From positions 1-64,000 of the forward strand of contig CANKUU010000016.1 of the NCBI GenBank assembly GCA_947486785.1: a stretch of DNA of 64,000 nt, in the 5' to 3' direction. Under the pieces are notes generated by a model that ran no database searches, was not told the origin of the DNA, and was given only the letters and a program-made list of their open reading frames with translations. Within the stretch, counting starts at the first letter, position 1. Every line of letters begins with the position of its first letter. This document shows positions 38,439 through 49,937 of the stretch, piece after piece. The stretch is from an uncultured Flavobacteriaceae bacterium. GTDB lineage: Bacteria; Bacteroidota; Bacteroidia; Flavobacteriales; Flavobacteriaceae. Made by a program: the position numbers and the translations under genes.

Positions 38439-41400
38439 TTAAAACTTGTAGTTTAAAGATAAATTAAACATCGTTCCTAATTGGCTAAAGTGGTAGCCAT
38501 CATAAGTCATCTGAGAATATCTTTGGTTAAACGTGATTAAGTTAGACTGATTTTTGATGAAAGCGGCATCATTAAGTAAGCCTGCATCTGCCTCGTTCTT
38601 AACTTGAAAACTCCACTCTGGTAAAATGTTTAGTAAGTTATTAATGTTTAAAGCGATAGTGAATTTTTCTGAAGCATTAAAATTAATACCTAAATCAGTA
38701 ACAACCTTAGGCGTAAACTCAGTAAACAATCTATTATCTAAACCTTGTTGTTGAAATTTAGTTTTACCAAATAAGGTGTTGTTTAAAGAGAAACCAAATT
38801 TATTGATATCGTAGTTAGCACCTAAAATCCACTTCGTTCTTGGTCTAGAAGTAAACAGTAAAGCAGCTTGTGTATCATTGAATACAGATTGCCCAGCATT
38901 TGCAACAATATCAATATTCTTAACATCACCAATAAGTCCATTTTCGAGTGTATAGTTTCCTGATAAATTTAAATCTAATTTACCTTCACCTAAACCAATA
39001 CCTTTATAGCCTAAAACTACATCAATACCAGATGTTTTGGTGTCGATAGCATTAGAAAAGAAACTTACATCACTTAAATTATTGTCAGCTAAGATGATAT
39101 CTAAAGGGTTTGCAGGATTACCACTTGGGCCTATTTCTGTTCCTAAAATAATTCTATCATCTACTTCAATATTATAGTAATCTAATGTATAAGAGAACTT
39201 GTTAATTTTACCTCCAAAGCCAATGGTATAGTTTTTAGATGTTTCAGCATCAAGTTGCTCAACATTTAGTAATGATCTTGCTTGTGTAGAAACATTATTT
39301 ATTAAACCACCAACCTGAATACCTTGCCCAGGTACAAAGCTATATTGTGCTTTTTGAGTGTAAATTTGGTGTAAAGTTGGAGCTCTAAATCCAGTTGAAA
39401 GAGAACCTCTTAACGTAAATGCATCACTAAACTTGTAACGAGTACTAAGTTTGTATACGAAGGCATTTCCAAAGTCAGAATAGTTTTCAGTTCTTATGGT
39501 ACCACTTAATAAAAAGGCATCAGATACATCATAATCTAAACTTAAATATCCACCAACATTGTAACGGTTAAAGCTACCAGCATTTTGTGGAGACGCACCT
39601 GCAAATGAATCTGCACCACCTCCGTCATAAGAGGCTAATTCACCTTCAATAACTTCAAAAGTTTCAGTTCTAAATTCTGCACCAACACCAATACTAACTT
39701 TGTCTGATAACAATCTAGAGAGATCAATGTTTCCTACATTATGCGAAAATCTTGTTCCTCCAGGGTTGAAAGATTGCTGACTATTTTCTCGGTAAAGTTG
39801 AGAACCTTCTGTTATTTCTCCATCGTCAACACTACCATTTCCATTGGTGTCTACCCAAGTAGAAGGTGAAAATACAACATTTCTGTTATGTGTATTGTTC
39901 ACTTTATAAGTTTGTGTATTTCCACCTGTTGTGAAACTAGCATCAATATTCCAATCATCAATTTTAGATTTGAAACCAATAGTAGCGTTATAATCGCTTA
40001 ATAAACCTTCGAAAGTAGGTACATAACCATCATAACCACCAGCAGTATTTGGATTGTTGCCAGGGAAGAAATCAGCTAAATATGGAAAATCTTCTACCGT
40101 TCTCCAGTAAGGAGTTCTGTAGTTTGCAAAACTATTTACAGCCTTATAAACGTATGCAGCGTTTGCGTAAAAAGATGTTTTATCACTAATATCATAACCC
40201 ATATTTATGGAGAACTTCGCAGCTGCAGTTTCTGGAGAACCATTTATGTTTCCAGCATCAGGTCTTCTACTTAAAAATTCTTGAACATCAGCGATATCAG
40301 CTCCGAAATCAGCAGCTTCACCTGCGGCATCAACAGTACCTGGACGATTAGATAAATTTACCTTAGATAAATCTACCGTGTAGTTTACAAAACCTTTATC
40401 TTCTCCAATAGAACTACCATTATTTAAAGCTACACCAAACATTTCGCCATCACCTTCAGATGTGATACCAGATCTTAAAGTTACGGAACCTTCGGTAGGA
40501 CTATTTTTTAATATGATGTTCATTACACCTGCAATAGCATCTGAACCGTATTGAGCAGAAGCACCATCTCTAAGAATTTCAACTTTCTTAATTGCATCGG
40601 TTGGTATTGCAGAAATATCTGCACCTGTTTCACCACGACCTGGAGAGGTTTGTGTATAAAGAAGGGCACTTAAATTTTTTCTTTTACCATTAATTAAGAT
40701 TAAAGTTCTACTTGGTCCCATATTTCGAATTTCATACGGGTCTAATAAAGAAGTTGCATCATTTACAGGAGTTTGCACCGTGTTAAAGGATGGAATTCTA
40801 TATTGTAGGGCTTTATCAAAAGTAGCTTGACCTGTTGATGTTAATTCTTTTACACCAACTACATCTACTGGTAGGGGAGTGTCAGTGTTGCTACGTGGTG
40901 CAGTTCTAGAGCCCACAACAATCATCTCATCTAACTGCATACCTTCAGAAAGTGTAACATTGATAGAAGATCTACCGCCAACTTTTTCCTCTACTGAAGA
41001 AAAACCAATATAGCTAAAAACTATCGTAGCATTTTCACCAACGGTAATTTCATAATTACCATCAAAATCAGTAGTTGTTCCGTTAGAGGTCCCTTTTTCA
41101 ACAATATTTACCCCTGCTAGAGGTACACCATCTTGATCAAGAACTTTACCTGAAACATTACTTTGAAGAGCAGATATGTCTGTTATGCTAGCAAAACCTA
41201 AACCTTTTGCAGCTTTTGCTTTTTCTACCGCTACCCGTTTCACTTTTTTAGGGTGTACAACGTAATATTTGTTACCTAAATAGTCAAAATCAAAATTTGT
41301 TTTGTTTTCTAGTTTTGATATGATTTTTCCTAATTTGTTGAATCTATATTCTTCTGGATTAAGATTCGAGCCAGAAATAGCATCTGGGTTGTAGGTAAAA

Positions 41401-41561
41401 AACACTTCATGTGTTTCACTAACCTTGTTAAGAAAATCAGCTAAGGCAACTGTTTTTTCTGAATTACTAATTTTTAGTTCTGCCGCCCAGCTGGTAACTC
41501 CTAAAAATAGGAGTACTAGAAACAGCAAATGTGTACTTTTTTTTCTGTTCATAATGTTCAC
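38439..41561 (-). CDS. TonB-dependent receptor with N-terminal STN and carboxypeptidase-like domains
   Basis: STN-like segment, VSGKVLDQDGVPLAGVNIVEKGTSNGTTTDFDGNYEI, plug ILINGKRKN, terminal LNLSLNYKF. Confidence 0.92.
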   Translation of the reverse strand: MNIMNRKKSTHLLFLVLLFLGVTSWAAELKISNSEKTVALADFLNKVSETHEVFFTYNPDAISGSNLNPEEYRFNKLGKIISKLENKTNFDFDYLGNKYYVVHPKKVKRVAVEKAKAAKGLGFASITDISALQSNVSGKVLDQDGVPLAGVNIVEKGTSNGTTTDFDGNYEITVGENATIVFSYIGFSSVEEKVGGRSSINVTLSEGMQLDEMIVVGSRTAPRSNTDTPLPVDVVGVKELTSTGQATFDKALQYRIPSFNTVQTPVNDATSLLDPYEIRNMGPSRTLILINGKRKNLSALLYTQTSPGRGETGADISAIPTDAIKKVEILRDGASAQYGSDAIAGVMNIILKNSPTEGSVTLRSGITSEGDGEMFGVALNNGSSIGEDKGFVNYTVDLSKVNLSNRPGTVDAAGEAADFGADIADVQEFLSRRPDAGNINGSPETAAAKFSINMGYDISDKTSFYANAAYVYKAVNSFANYRTPYWRTVEDFPYLADFFPGNNPNTAGGYDGYVPTFEGLLSDYNATIGFKSKIDDWNIDASFTTGGNTQTYKVNNTHNRNVVFSPSTWVDTNGNGSVDDGEITEGSQLYRENSQQSFNPGGTRFSHNVGNIDLSRLLSDKVSIGVGAEFRTETFEVIEGELASYDGGGADSFAGASPQNAGSFNRYNVGGYLSLDYDVSDAFLLSGTIRTENYSDFGNAFVYKLSTRYKFSDAFTLRGSLSTGFRAPTLHQIYTQKAQYSFVPGQGIQVGGLINNVSTQARSLLNVEQLDAETSKNYTIGFGGKINKFSYTLDYYNIEVDDRIILGTEIGPSGNPANPLDIILADNNLSDVSFFSNAIDTKTSGIDVVLGYKGIGLGEGKLDLNLSGNYTLENGLIGDVKNIDIVANAGQSVFNDTQAALLFTSRPRTKWILGANYDINKFGFSLNNTLFGKTKFQQQGLDNRLFTEFTPKVVTDLGINFNASEKFTIALNINNLLNILPEWSFQVKNEADAGLLNDAAFIKNQSNLITFNQRYSQMTYDGYHFSQLGTMFNLSLNYKF

Positions 41562-41568
41562 TTTTAGT

Positions 41569-42594
41569 TTATTGATTTTTAAAAAGTTTTAATGTATTGT
41601 CTTTTTGGACAATTTTGGTTCCCGTCGATTTTTCTATTGCTGACAAACAAATTTTAAGGTTTTGGTTGGGTATACCCCCAGTTAATACTAGTTTTTTAAG
41701 TTTTTCGTCGTTAAATTCTATATTAACGCCATAGGCTTGTTTTAAATTAATCATAACTTCTTCAAGGGAGGTATTGTTAAAAACATATGTACCATCTCTC
41801 CAAATTGAATAAGAAAGCTCTTTTGTAACCTTTTCGTGACTTATGGCATTGTGCGCTTTAGAAAAAGAAACTAATTCACCTGGAACCATTTCTTTTGTAC
41901 GCCCGTTATCTAAAATTAAATGAACTGATCCCTCGTCTAACAAAACATCTGTTTTCATTTTACGAGTATTCACATGAAATTGAGTACCATATACCTCAAC
42001 TCTTAAATCTTTTGTATTTACCCAAAATTTAGCTTTGGTGCTGGGAATGGGTTTGACTTTAAAATATGCCTCACCTTTTAATTCTATATTTCTAGGATTG
42101 CCTTTGGAGTATTTTATTTCAGAATTGCCATTTAAAACTACCGAGGTGCCATCAGGTAGTTTTAAATCAATAATTTCTCCAAAACCAGTTTTATGAATAG
42201 TTTCTGATGAATTAATTTGGGTTATTCCATTAGAAAAAATGAAAAACAATAAGATTGCTGCTGCTGCTGAGCATGCGTAAATCCAGTTTTTGGTTTTTCT
42301 GAAAAAATTTCTTTTTAATGGAATTACTTCGTTTCTTTCTTGCTCTTTCTTTTCAATTAATCTAAGAACAGTTTGCAACTCTAAATCAATTTTTTCTTGA
42401 GTAATAGGCTCTTTTTTAAAGGTTATGCCTGTTATAATTGATTTTGCATTATAAACTTCTTCAGCCTTATTAGGATTGTTTTTAATCCAAGTGGTCCAAA
42501 ATTCCATATCATTTTGGTTACACTCCTTCGCCCAGTTTATAAAGGAAGAATCGTTCAAAAGAAGATCAAGAAAAGACTGTTTATTATTAACCAT
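41569..42594 (-). CDS. FecR-family anti-sigma factor
   Basis: Central TM; LPDGTSVVLNGNSEIKYSK; FNNTSLEEVMINLKQAYGVNIEF. Confidence 0.92.
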   Translation of the reverse strand: MVNNKQSFLDLLLNDSSFINWAKECNQNDMEFWTTWIKNNPNKAEEVYNAKSIITGITFKKEPITQEKIDLELQTVLRLIEKKEQERNEVIPLKRNFFRKTKNWIYACSAAAAILLFFIFSNGITQINSSETIHKTGFGEIIDLKLPDGTSVVLNGNSEIKYSKGNPRNIELKGEAYFKVKPIPSTKAKFWVNTKDLRVEVYGTQFHVNTRKMKTDVLLDEGSVHLILDNGRTKEMVPGELVSFSKAHNAISHEKVTKELSYSIWRDGTYVFNNTSLEEVMINLKQAYGVNIEFNDEKLKKLVLTGGIPNQNLKICLSAIEKSTGTKIVQKDNTLKLFKNQ

Positions 42595-42660
42595 AGCATT
42601 ACTCTTACTCTTAAAGAGACTTAAGTTGTAATAGTATACCCTATTTTTTTAAAAAAAAAA

Positions 42661-43239
42661 TTAATTAATTTGTAGAATCCTCTTAATTTCTTGAAGTTCG
42701 GCGTGATTTCTTAATTTGTAAAAAGCTTTCTGGAGTGTGTTTTGTACACTTTGATATTTTACATTCATTACTTCAGCTATTTCCTTAGTTGATAGCTCGC
42801 TGTAGTATTTAAGATATACAGTTTCTCTTTCTCTTGTAGATAGCGTATTCAATAACTTTGCAAGTACTTTGGCTCTAATATTTATAAATTCTTGCTCAAC
42901 TAAAATGTCCTCGTTTGAAAAAACAAAGGCGTTTGAATTTTCTATTAACTTATCGTAAGAGCTAAAGTTACGGGCTCTTTTTAGCGCTTTTAGCAAAGAT
43001 CTCCTGAAAGAAACAAAAAAATAAGATTTGATATTAACAATGTTTCCCAGTTTTTTTCGATTTTCATGCAGATAAACAAAAAAACTCTGTAAGCAGTCTT
43101 CGGTTAATTTATGATCTCCTGAAATTTTTAGACCGTAATTATGTAAGGATGAGTAGTAAGTCTTAAATAAGGTAGAAAATGCGTTCATGTCACCCTCTAC
43201 AAACAGATGCCAAATAGATTTTTCAAAGGATGAACTCAT
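42661..43239 (-). CDS. ECF sigma factor (FecI-like)
   Basis: DMNAFSTLFKTYYSSLHNYGLKI; LSTRERETVYLKYYSELSTKEIAEVMNVKYQSVQNTLQKAFYKLR. Confidence 0.92.
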   Translation of the reverse strand: MSSSFEKSIWHLFVEGDMNAFSTLFKTYYSSLHNYGLKISGDHKLTEDCLQSFFVYLHENRKKLGNIVNIKSYFFVSFRRSLLKALKRARNFSSYDKLIENSNAFVFSNEDILVEQEFINIRAKVLAKLLNTLSTRERETVYLKYYSELSTKEIAEVMNVKYQSVQNTLQKAFYKLRNHAELQEIKRILQIN

Positions 43240-43459
43240 AAAATGATTTGATGGACTCCGCAATATATTAAATTTTATTAATATACTGATAAAACACATT
43301 TTTTAGAGCTAATAAGTATTTATATGAAAATGCTATGTATTTGACTTTCAACATATTAAAATTTACTTTTGCGAAGTAAATTTCTTCTTAAAATATTGTT
43401 TTATATCCTCATATTCATCTGATAAGAAGAAGAATCACTTAAGATTTAATACAATAAAC

Positions 43460-43467
43460 TATATTTG
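43460..43467 (+). promoter_or_regulatory. Putative -7 element TATATTTG upstream of ychF
   Basis: Matches TAnnTTTG, 20 nt before the ATG. Confidence 0.5.
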
Positions 43468-43486
43468 CGCCCAAATTATATTTAAA

Positions 43487-44581
43487 ATGAAAGCAGGTAT
43501 TGTAGGATTGCCCAATGTAGGTAAGTCAACACTTTTTAATTGTTTATCAAATGCAAAGGCACAAAGCGCTAACTTTCCGTTTTGTACTATTGAGCCCAAT
43601 ATTGGAGTTGTAAATGTACCTGATCCGCGGTTAGAGAAATTAGAAGCTATTGTAAATCCAGAGCGTGTTTTGCCAGCTACAGTTGAGATTGTTGACATTG
43701 CTGGTTTAGTTAAAGGTGCAAGTAAAGGGGAGGGTTTAGGAAATCAGTTTCTTGGTAATATTCGAGAAACAGACGCCATTCTTCATGTTTTGCGTTGCTT
43801 TGATAATGATAACATTGTTCATGTTGATGGTTCTGTAGATCCAATTAGAGACAAAGAAACCATTGATATGGAATTACAGTTGAAAGATTTAGATACCGTA
43901 GAAAAGAAGTATGAAAAGGTAAAGCGAACTGCCAAAACAGGAAATAAGGAAGCTCAAAAAGAAGAAGCGGTTTTACTTGCAATCAAAAATGGCTTAGAAG
44001 CTGGTATTTCCGTGCGAGCCATAGAAATTTCAAAAGAAGATAGAGCTGAATATGTAAATCCGTTACAGTTTATAACTGATAAGCCTGTAATGTATGTTTG
44101 TAATGTAGATGAAGACGCCGCCGTTTCTGGCAACTCATATGTAGACAAGGTAAAAGCTGCTGTGGCTAGTGAGAATGCAGAGGTTGTTGTTTTAGCTGTT
44201 GGTACAGAAGCCGATATTACAGAATTAGATACCTACGAAGAGCGACAGATGTTTTTGGAAGACTTAGGCTTGTCTGAACCTGGTTCGGCCAAATTAATTA
44301 GAGGCGCTTATAAACTTTTAAATCTAGAGACCTATTTTACCGCAGGAGTTAAAGAGGTTCGAGCATGGACGATTTCAATAGGGGCAACGGCTCCTCAGGC
44401 TGCAGGTGTAATTCATACCGACTTTGAAAAAGGATTTATTAGAGCAGAAGTTATTGCTTATCAAGACTATATTACTTTTGGTAGTGAAGCAAAAGTGAAA
44501 GAAGCAGGTAAAATGCGTGTTGAAGGCAAAGACTATATTGTTAAAGATGGTGATATTATGCATTTTAGATTTAATGTTTAG
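43487..44581 (+). CDS. ychF: redox-regulated ATPase YchF
   Basis: [20 protein letters not shown]...FCTIEPN; TGS domain at the C-terminus. Confidence 0.97.
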   Translation: MKAGIVGLPNVGKSTLFNCLSNAKAQSANFPFCTIEPNIGVVNVPDPRLEKLEAIVNPERVLPATVEIVDIAGLVKGASKGEGLGNQFLGNIRETDAILHVLRCFDNDNIVHVDGSVDPIRDKETIDMELQLKDLDTVEKKYEKVKRTAKTGNKEAQKEEAVLLAIKNGLEAGISVRAIEISKEDRAEYVNPLQFITDKPVMYVCNVDEDAAVSGNSYVDKVKAAVASENAEVVVLAVGTEADITELDTYEERQMFLEDLGLSEPGSAKLIRGAYKLLNLETYFTAGVKEVRAWTISIGATAPQAAGVIHTDFEKGFIRAEVIAYQDYITFGSEAKVKEAGKMRVEGKDYIVKDGDIMHFRFNV

Positions 44582-44744
44582 TAAAGTCAACCTATAAATT
44601 ATACTTTTTTACTTGATTAAGTCTTTGGGTTTTTAATACTATCAACAATACAAAGTGATGCTTTGTTAATTACTTTACGCGGCCAAGGTTTCTTTTTTTT
44701 TTAAGTAGTCTTATATTAGCGTTACTACATTTTAAATCTTTTAA

Positions 44745-46604
44745 ATGGCTGATAACTCCCAATATACAGAAGACAATATCCGTTCATTAGATTGGAAAGA
44801 GCATATACGTATGCGCCCTGGCATGTATATTGGTAAGCTTGGTGATGGATCCTCAGCAGATGATGGGGTTTACATTCTTTTAAAAGAAGTCATTGATAAC
44901 TGTATTGATGAATTTGTAATGGGGGCCGGTAAAACCATAGAGATTCGAATTAAAGATGGCCTTGTTAAGGTGCGCGATTATGGTCGAGGAATTCCCTTAG
45001 GAAAGGTAGTTGATGTTGTTTCTAAGATGAATACGGGCGGTAAGTATGATTCTCGTGCATTTAAAAAATCAGTAGGGTTAAATGGGGTGGGGACCAAAGC
45101 TGTAAATGCACTCTCTAGTTTTTTTGAAGTACAATCAGCACGAGATAGCCAAATTAAGACCGCAGAATTTAGTCAAGGTATTTTATTAAAAGAATTAGGA
45201 CCGGTTGAATCCTCGCAGCGAAAAGGTACTAAAGTTACTTTTCGACCAGATGAAGCTATTTTTAAAAAATACAAATATCGCAATGAGTATGTAGAACGTA
45301 TGTTGAAAAACTACGTGTATTTAAACCCTGGTTTAACCATAGATTTTAATGGTCAAAAATTCTATTCAGAAAATGGACTCAAAGATCTTTTAGAAGATAA
45401 CAACAATGTTGATGATTTTCTATATCCGGTAATTCATTTGAAGGGAGATGATATAGAGGTTGCTATTACCCATAGCAAAACGCAATATAGCGAAGAATAT
45501 CATTCGTTTGTTAATGGTCAAAATACAACACAAGGAGGTACGCATCAAACAGCTTTTCGTGAAGCTTTAGTGCGCACTATTCGTGAGTTTTATGGTAAAA
45601 CGTATGACCCATCTGATATTCGTAAGTCTATTATATCAGCAATAGCGGTTAAAGTTATGGAGCCTGTTTTTGAAAGTCAAACTAAAACAAAATTAGGTTC
45701 TACGGATATGGGAGGTGATCTACCTACGGTTCGTACCTATATCAACGATTTTGTTGGAAAGTACCTAGATAATTATTTGCATAAAAACCCAGAAGTAGCA
45801 GAGGCGCTGCAACGTAAGATTTTACAAGCCGAGCGCGAACGTAAAGAGTTATCGGGTATACGAAAGCTAGCTAAAGACAGAGCTAAGAAAGCCAGTCTTC
45901 ACAATAAAAAATTACGTGATTGTCGTATTCATTTAGGAGACACTAAAAAAGATAGAAATCTAGAAAGTACCTTATTTATCACCGAGGGTGATTCGGCTTC
46001 TGGTTCTATCACAAAATCTCGTGATGTAAATACGCAAGCCGTATTCAGTTTAAAGGGAAAACCTTTAAATTCTTACGGCATGTCAAAGAAGATTGTTTAT
46101 GAGAATGAGGAGTTTAACTTGCTGCAAGCTGCCTTAAATATAGAAGATTCGATGGAAGATCTTCGCTATAACAATATTGTAATTGCTACAGATGCAGATG
46201 TAGATGGTATGCATATTAGATTGCTTTTGATTACCTTTTTTCTACAGTTTTTTCCAGAATTGATTAAAGAAAACCATCTTTACATATTACAAACTCCGCT
46301 TTTTAGAGTTCGTAACAAAAAAGAAACCATTTATTGTTACAGCGAAGAAGAACGAGGAAATGCTGTTAAAAAACTTACAGGTAAACCTGAAATTACACGA
46401 TTTAAAGGTTTAGGTGAAATTTCACCAGACGAATTTGTGCATTTTATTGGAGCAGATATCAGGTTAGAGCCGGTAATGTTAGATAAGGCAATGTCGATCG
46501 ATGACTTACTAAGTTTTTATATGGGTAAAAATACGCCCGATCGTCAAAAATTTATTATTGAAAACCTTAAAGTTGAAATTGATTTAGTTGAAGAAAGTCA
46601 GTAA
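44745..46604 (+). CDS. parE: DNA topoisomerase IV subunit B
   Basis: [48 protein letters not shown]; followed by parC. Confidence 0.92.
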   Translation: MADNSQYTEDNIRSLDWKEHIRMRPGMYIGKLGDGSSADDGVYILLKEVIDNCIDEFVMGAGKTIEIRIKDGLVKVRDYGRGIPLGKVVDVVSKMNTGGKYDSRAFKKSVGLNGVGTKAVNALSSFFEVQSARDSQIKTAEFSQGILLKELGPVESSQRKGTKVTFRPDEAIFKKYKYRNEYVERMLKNYVYLNPGLTIDFNGQKFYSENGLKDLLEDNNNVDDFLYPVIHLKGDDIEVAITHSKTQYSEEYHSFVNGQNTTQGGTHQTAFREALVRTIREFYGKTYDPSDIRKSIISAIAVKVMEPVFESQTKTKLGSTDMGGDLPTVRTYINDFVGKYLDNYLHKNPEVAEALQRKILQAERERKELSGIRKLAKDRAKKASLHNKKLRDCRIHLGDTKKDRNLESTLFITEGDSASGSITKSRDVNTQAVFSLKGKPLNSYGMSKKIVYENEEFNLLQAALNIEDSMEDLRYNNIVIATDADVDGMHIRLLLITFFLQFFPELIKENHLYILQTPLFRVRNKKETIYCYSEEERGNAVKKLTGKPEITRFKGLGEISPDEFVHFIGADIRLEPVMLDKAMSIDDLLSFYMGKNTPDRQKFIIENLKVEIDLVEESQ

Positions 46605-46640
46605 AATCATAACCAAACCAAAAATAGTTAGTAATCCTTT

Positions 46641-49394
46641 ATGGAAGAGAACGAAGAAGATTTAAACCTACCTGCTGGTTCAGAGAAAAGTGCTGCCGAT
46701 GACACAGGTAATGCTAATGATACTTCAGAAAATGAGGAGCTAAATAGCCAAGAAGGTGTTTCGGAAGTAGATAAAGACCATACGCTTACTAGGGTTTCTG
46801 GTATGTACAAAGACTGGTTTTTAGATTATGCCTCATACGTAATTTTAGAACGCGCTGTGCCTGCAATAGAAGATGGTTTTAAACCTGTTCAAAGACGCAT
46901 AATGCACGCTCTTAAAGAGTTAGACGATGGTAGATATAATAAGGTCGCAAATGTAGTAGGGCATACTATGCAATATCATCCACATGGTGATGCTAGTATA
47001 GCAGATGCAATGGTGCAAATGGGCCAAAAAGACCTATTAATTGATACGCAAGGTAACTGGGGAAATATACTAACAGGAGATCGAGCTGCAGCTTCAAGAT
47101 ATATTGAAGCAAGGCTTTCGAAGTTTGCGTTAGATGTTGTCTTTAGTCCCAAAATTACGGAATGGCAACAATCGTACGATGGCCGAAAAAAAGAACCTGT
47201 AAACCTTCCTGTGATGTTTCCTCTTCTTTTGGCTCAAGGGGCAGAGGGAATTGCAGTAGGATTATCTACAAAAGTTTTACCTCATAATTTTATAGAGCTT
47301 ATTGATGCATCTATCAAGCATTTGAAAGGGCAACGATTTAAATTATTTCCTGATTTTCCTACCTCTGGCATCATAGATGTCACTAATTATAATGATGGAC
47401 TAAGAGGTGGAAAGATACGGGTGCGTGCTAAAATAGCTACGTTGAATAAAAATACACTGGTTATCAACGAGATACCTTATGGCACTAATACTTCTTCTTT
47501 AAAAGATTCTATCCTTAAAGCAAATGAAAAAGGCAAAATAAAAGTAAAAAAAATTGAGGATAATACAGCCGCAGAAGTTGAAATTTTGATTCATTTGCCA
47601 ACAGGAATATCCCCCGATAAAACCATTGATGCACTATATGCCTTTACCTCATGTGAATCTTCTATTTCGCCTTTAGGATGTATTATTGAAGATAATAAGC
47701 CTTTGTTTATTGGGGTAACAGAGATGTTAAAGCGCTCTACAGATGCAACCGTAGATCTATTAAAGCAAGAATTAGAAATTCAATTAAATGAGTTAGAAGA
47801 GCAGTGGCATGCAGCATCTTTAGAACGAATTTTTATTGAAAACAGAATATATAGAGATATTGAAGATGAGGAAACCTGGGAGGGTGTGATTTCTGCGATA
47901 GATAAAGGTCTAAAGCCTTTTACCAAACATTTAAAAAGAGCGGTTACCGAAGAGGATATTTTACGTTTAACAGAAATCAAAATTAAAAAGATATCTAAAT
48001 TTGACTTAGATAAAGCACAGCAGCATCTTGATAATTTACAAGAAAAAATTGCAGAAGTACAGCATCACCTTGCCAATTTAACAGACTATGCTATTTCCTA
48101 TTTTAAAAGGTTGAAAGATACCTATGGTAAAGGAAAAGAACGAAAATCTGAAATACGCATTTTTGATGATATTGAGGCTACTAAAGTAGTCATGCGAAAC
48201 ACAAAACTTTATGTCAATAGAGAAGAAGGATTTGTTGGCACTTCTTTACGTAGAGATGAGTACGTAACTGATTGTGCCGATATTGATGATGTTATTGTTT
48301 TTACTAAAGATGGACACATGATGGTGACAAAAGTTGATTCTAAAACTTTTGTAGGTAAAAACATTGTACACGTAGCAATTTTTAAGAAAAAAGATAAACG
48401 CACCACGTATAATCTAATTTATAAAGATGGAAAAGGTGGTCCGAGCTACGTGAAACGTTTTAATGTAACTAGTATCACAAGAGATAAATTATATCCATTG
48501 GGTTCTGGTAAGGCAGGAACAGATGTACTCTATTTTTCTGCAAATCCAAATGGGGAAGCCGAAATTGTTACGGTGCTATTACGCCAGGTAGGAAGTATTA
48601 AAAAACTGAAGTGGGATCTTGATTTTTCAGCTGTTTTAATTAAAGGAAGAAGTTCTAAAGGAAATCTTGTTTCTAAATACTCGGTAAAACGTATCGAATT
48701 GAAAGAAAAAGGTGTTTCTACCCTAAAACCTCGTAAGATATGGTTTGATGATGTGGTTCGAAGATTAAATGTAGATGGAAGAGGTGAGTTATTAGGTGAG
48801 TTTAGAGGAGAAGATTTGATATTAATTGTAAATCAAAAAGGAGAAGTAAAAACCATTATGCCGACCTTAACTTCTCACTTTGATGATGACATGGTGCTTT
48901 TAGAAAAATGGAACCCTAAAAAACCTATAACTGCCGTTTATTTTGAAGGAGAGAAAGAGCGGTATTATGTAAAACGCTTCTTAATTGAGAATGAAAAGAA
49001 AGAAGAATTAATTATTACAGAACATCCAAAATCTGCTTTAGAGTTGATATCAACAGATTGGCGTCCAGTAATAGAAATTGAATTTTACAAACAGAGAGGT
49101 AAAGATACTAAATCAAACTTAGTTGTTGATTTAGAGGATTTTATATCAATAAAAGGAATAAAAGCTTTAGGTAATCAATTAACTTCTGAAAAAGTTAAAA
49201 ATATAAACGCCTTAGCGCCTTTACCATATGAGGAACCTGAAACAAACGTTGAAAGTTCTATAGGTAACGAAGAAGTTAATGAAGCGTTGAAGGACCATGA
49301 AAATGGGCAAAGTCCTTCAGAGTCAACTAGTGCAGAAAGTTCAAAAGATGACTCTGATGGGGCTGATGATGAAGGTCAAATAACATTGTTTTAA
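46641..49394 (+). CDS. parC: DNA topoisomerase IV subunit A
   Basis: YASYVILERAVPAIEDGFKPVQRRIMHAL; GNWGNILTGDRAAASRYIEARLS. Confidence 0.93.
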   Translation: MEENEEDLNLPAGSEKSAADDTGNANDTSENEELNSQEGVSEVDKDHTLTRVSGMYKDWFLDYASYVILERAVPAIEDGFKPVQRRIMHALKELDDGRYNKVANVVGHTMQYHPHGDASIADAMVQMGQKDLLIDTQGNWGNILTGDRAAASRYIEARLSKFALDVVFSPKITEWQQSYDGRKKEPVNLPVMFPLLLAQGAEGIAVGLSTKVLPHNFIELIDASIKHLKGQRFKLFPDFPTSGIIDVTNYNDGLRGGKIRVRAKIATLNKNTLVINEIPYGTNTSSLKDSILKANEKGKIKVKKIEDNTAAEVEILIHLPTGISPDKTIDALYAFTSCESSISPLGCIIEDNKPLFIGVTEMLKRSTDATVDLLKQELEIQLNELEEQWHAASLERIFIENRIYRDIEDEETWEGVISAIDKGLKPFTKHLKRAVTEEDILRLTEIKIKKISKFDLDKAQQHLDNLQEKIAEVQHHLANLTDYAISYFKRLKDTYGKGKERKSEIRIFDDIEATKVVMRNTKLYVNREEGFVGTSLRRDEYVTDCADIDDVIVFTKDGHMMVTKVDSKTFVGKNIVHVAIFKKKDKRTTYNLIYKDGKGGPSYVKRFNVTSITRDKLYPLGSGKAGTDVLYFSANPNGEAEIVTVLLRQVGSIKKLKWDLDFSAVLIKGRSSKGNLVSKYSVKRIELKEKGVSTLKPRKIWFDDVVRRLNVDGRGELLGEFRGEDLILIVNQKGEVKTIMPTLTSHFDDDMVLLEKWNPKKPITAVYFEGEKERYYVKRFLIENEKKEELIITEHPKSALELISTDWRPVIEIEFYKQRGKDTKSNLVVDLEDFISIKGIKALGNQLTSEKVKNINALAPLPYEEPETNVESSIGNEEVNEALKDHENGQSPSESTSAESSKDDSDGADDEGQITLF

Positions 49395-49398
49395 TAGA

Positions 49399-49830
49399 AT
49401 GAAAAACTTTTTAAAAGAATTTAAAAACTTTGCCATTAAGGGCAACATGGTAGATATGGCTATTGGTATAATTATCGGTGCGTCTTTTAATACTGTTGTA
49501 AGTACCTTAGTTAAAAAAGTGATAATGCCACCTTTGTCCGCACTTGTAGGCGGAATGAATTATTCTGAAATGAAGCTTATCTTAAAGCCAGCTACCAATA
49601 AAAGTGAAGAAGTAGTAATTGCTTACGGTGAATTGTTCAGTGTTTTACTAGATTTTTTTATCGTAGCCTTAACTATTTTTGTGGTGATTAAGGCAATGAA
49701 TCGTTTTCAAAACCAAGCGGAAGATGTTTCTAATGAGGCGGTAATTACACCAAAAAATATAGAATTGCTCTCAAAAATTGAGTCTTTGCTCGAGGAACAA
49801 AACTCACTTTTAAGAGATGGTAAAAAGTAG
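49399..49830 (+). CDS. mscL: large-conductance mechanosensitive channel
   Basis: FKNFAIKGNMVDMAIGIIIGASFNTVVSTLVKKVIMPPL. Confidence 0.95.
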   Translation: MKNFLKEFKNFAIKGNMVDMAIGIIIGASFNTVVSTLVKKVIMPPLSALVGGMNYSEMKLILKPATNKSEEVVIAYGELFSVLLDFFIVALTIFVVIKAMNRFQNQAEDVSNEAVITPKNIELLSKIESLLEEQNSLLRDGKK

Positions 49831-49937
49831 CATTTTGTTTAACTTATTGCTGCTTTTTTTGCGTAAAATATCGAATTTACCTAACAAAAATGCTAGGTTA
49901 TTAGAATATATGTACCTTTAAAATAAAAAGCTATTTA

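Noticed and set aside
46628-46810. Ser-rich minus-strand ORF at the start of parC
   Set aside because: Antisense shadow of the acidic N-terminal extension of ParC.
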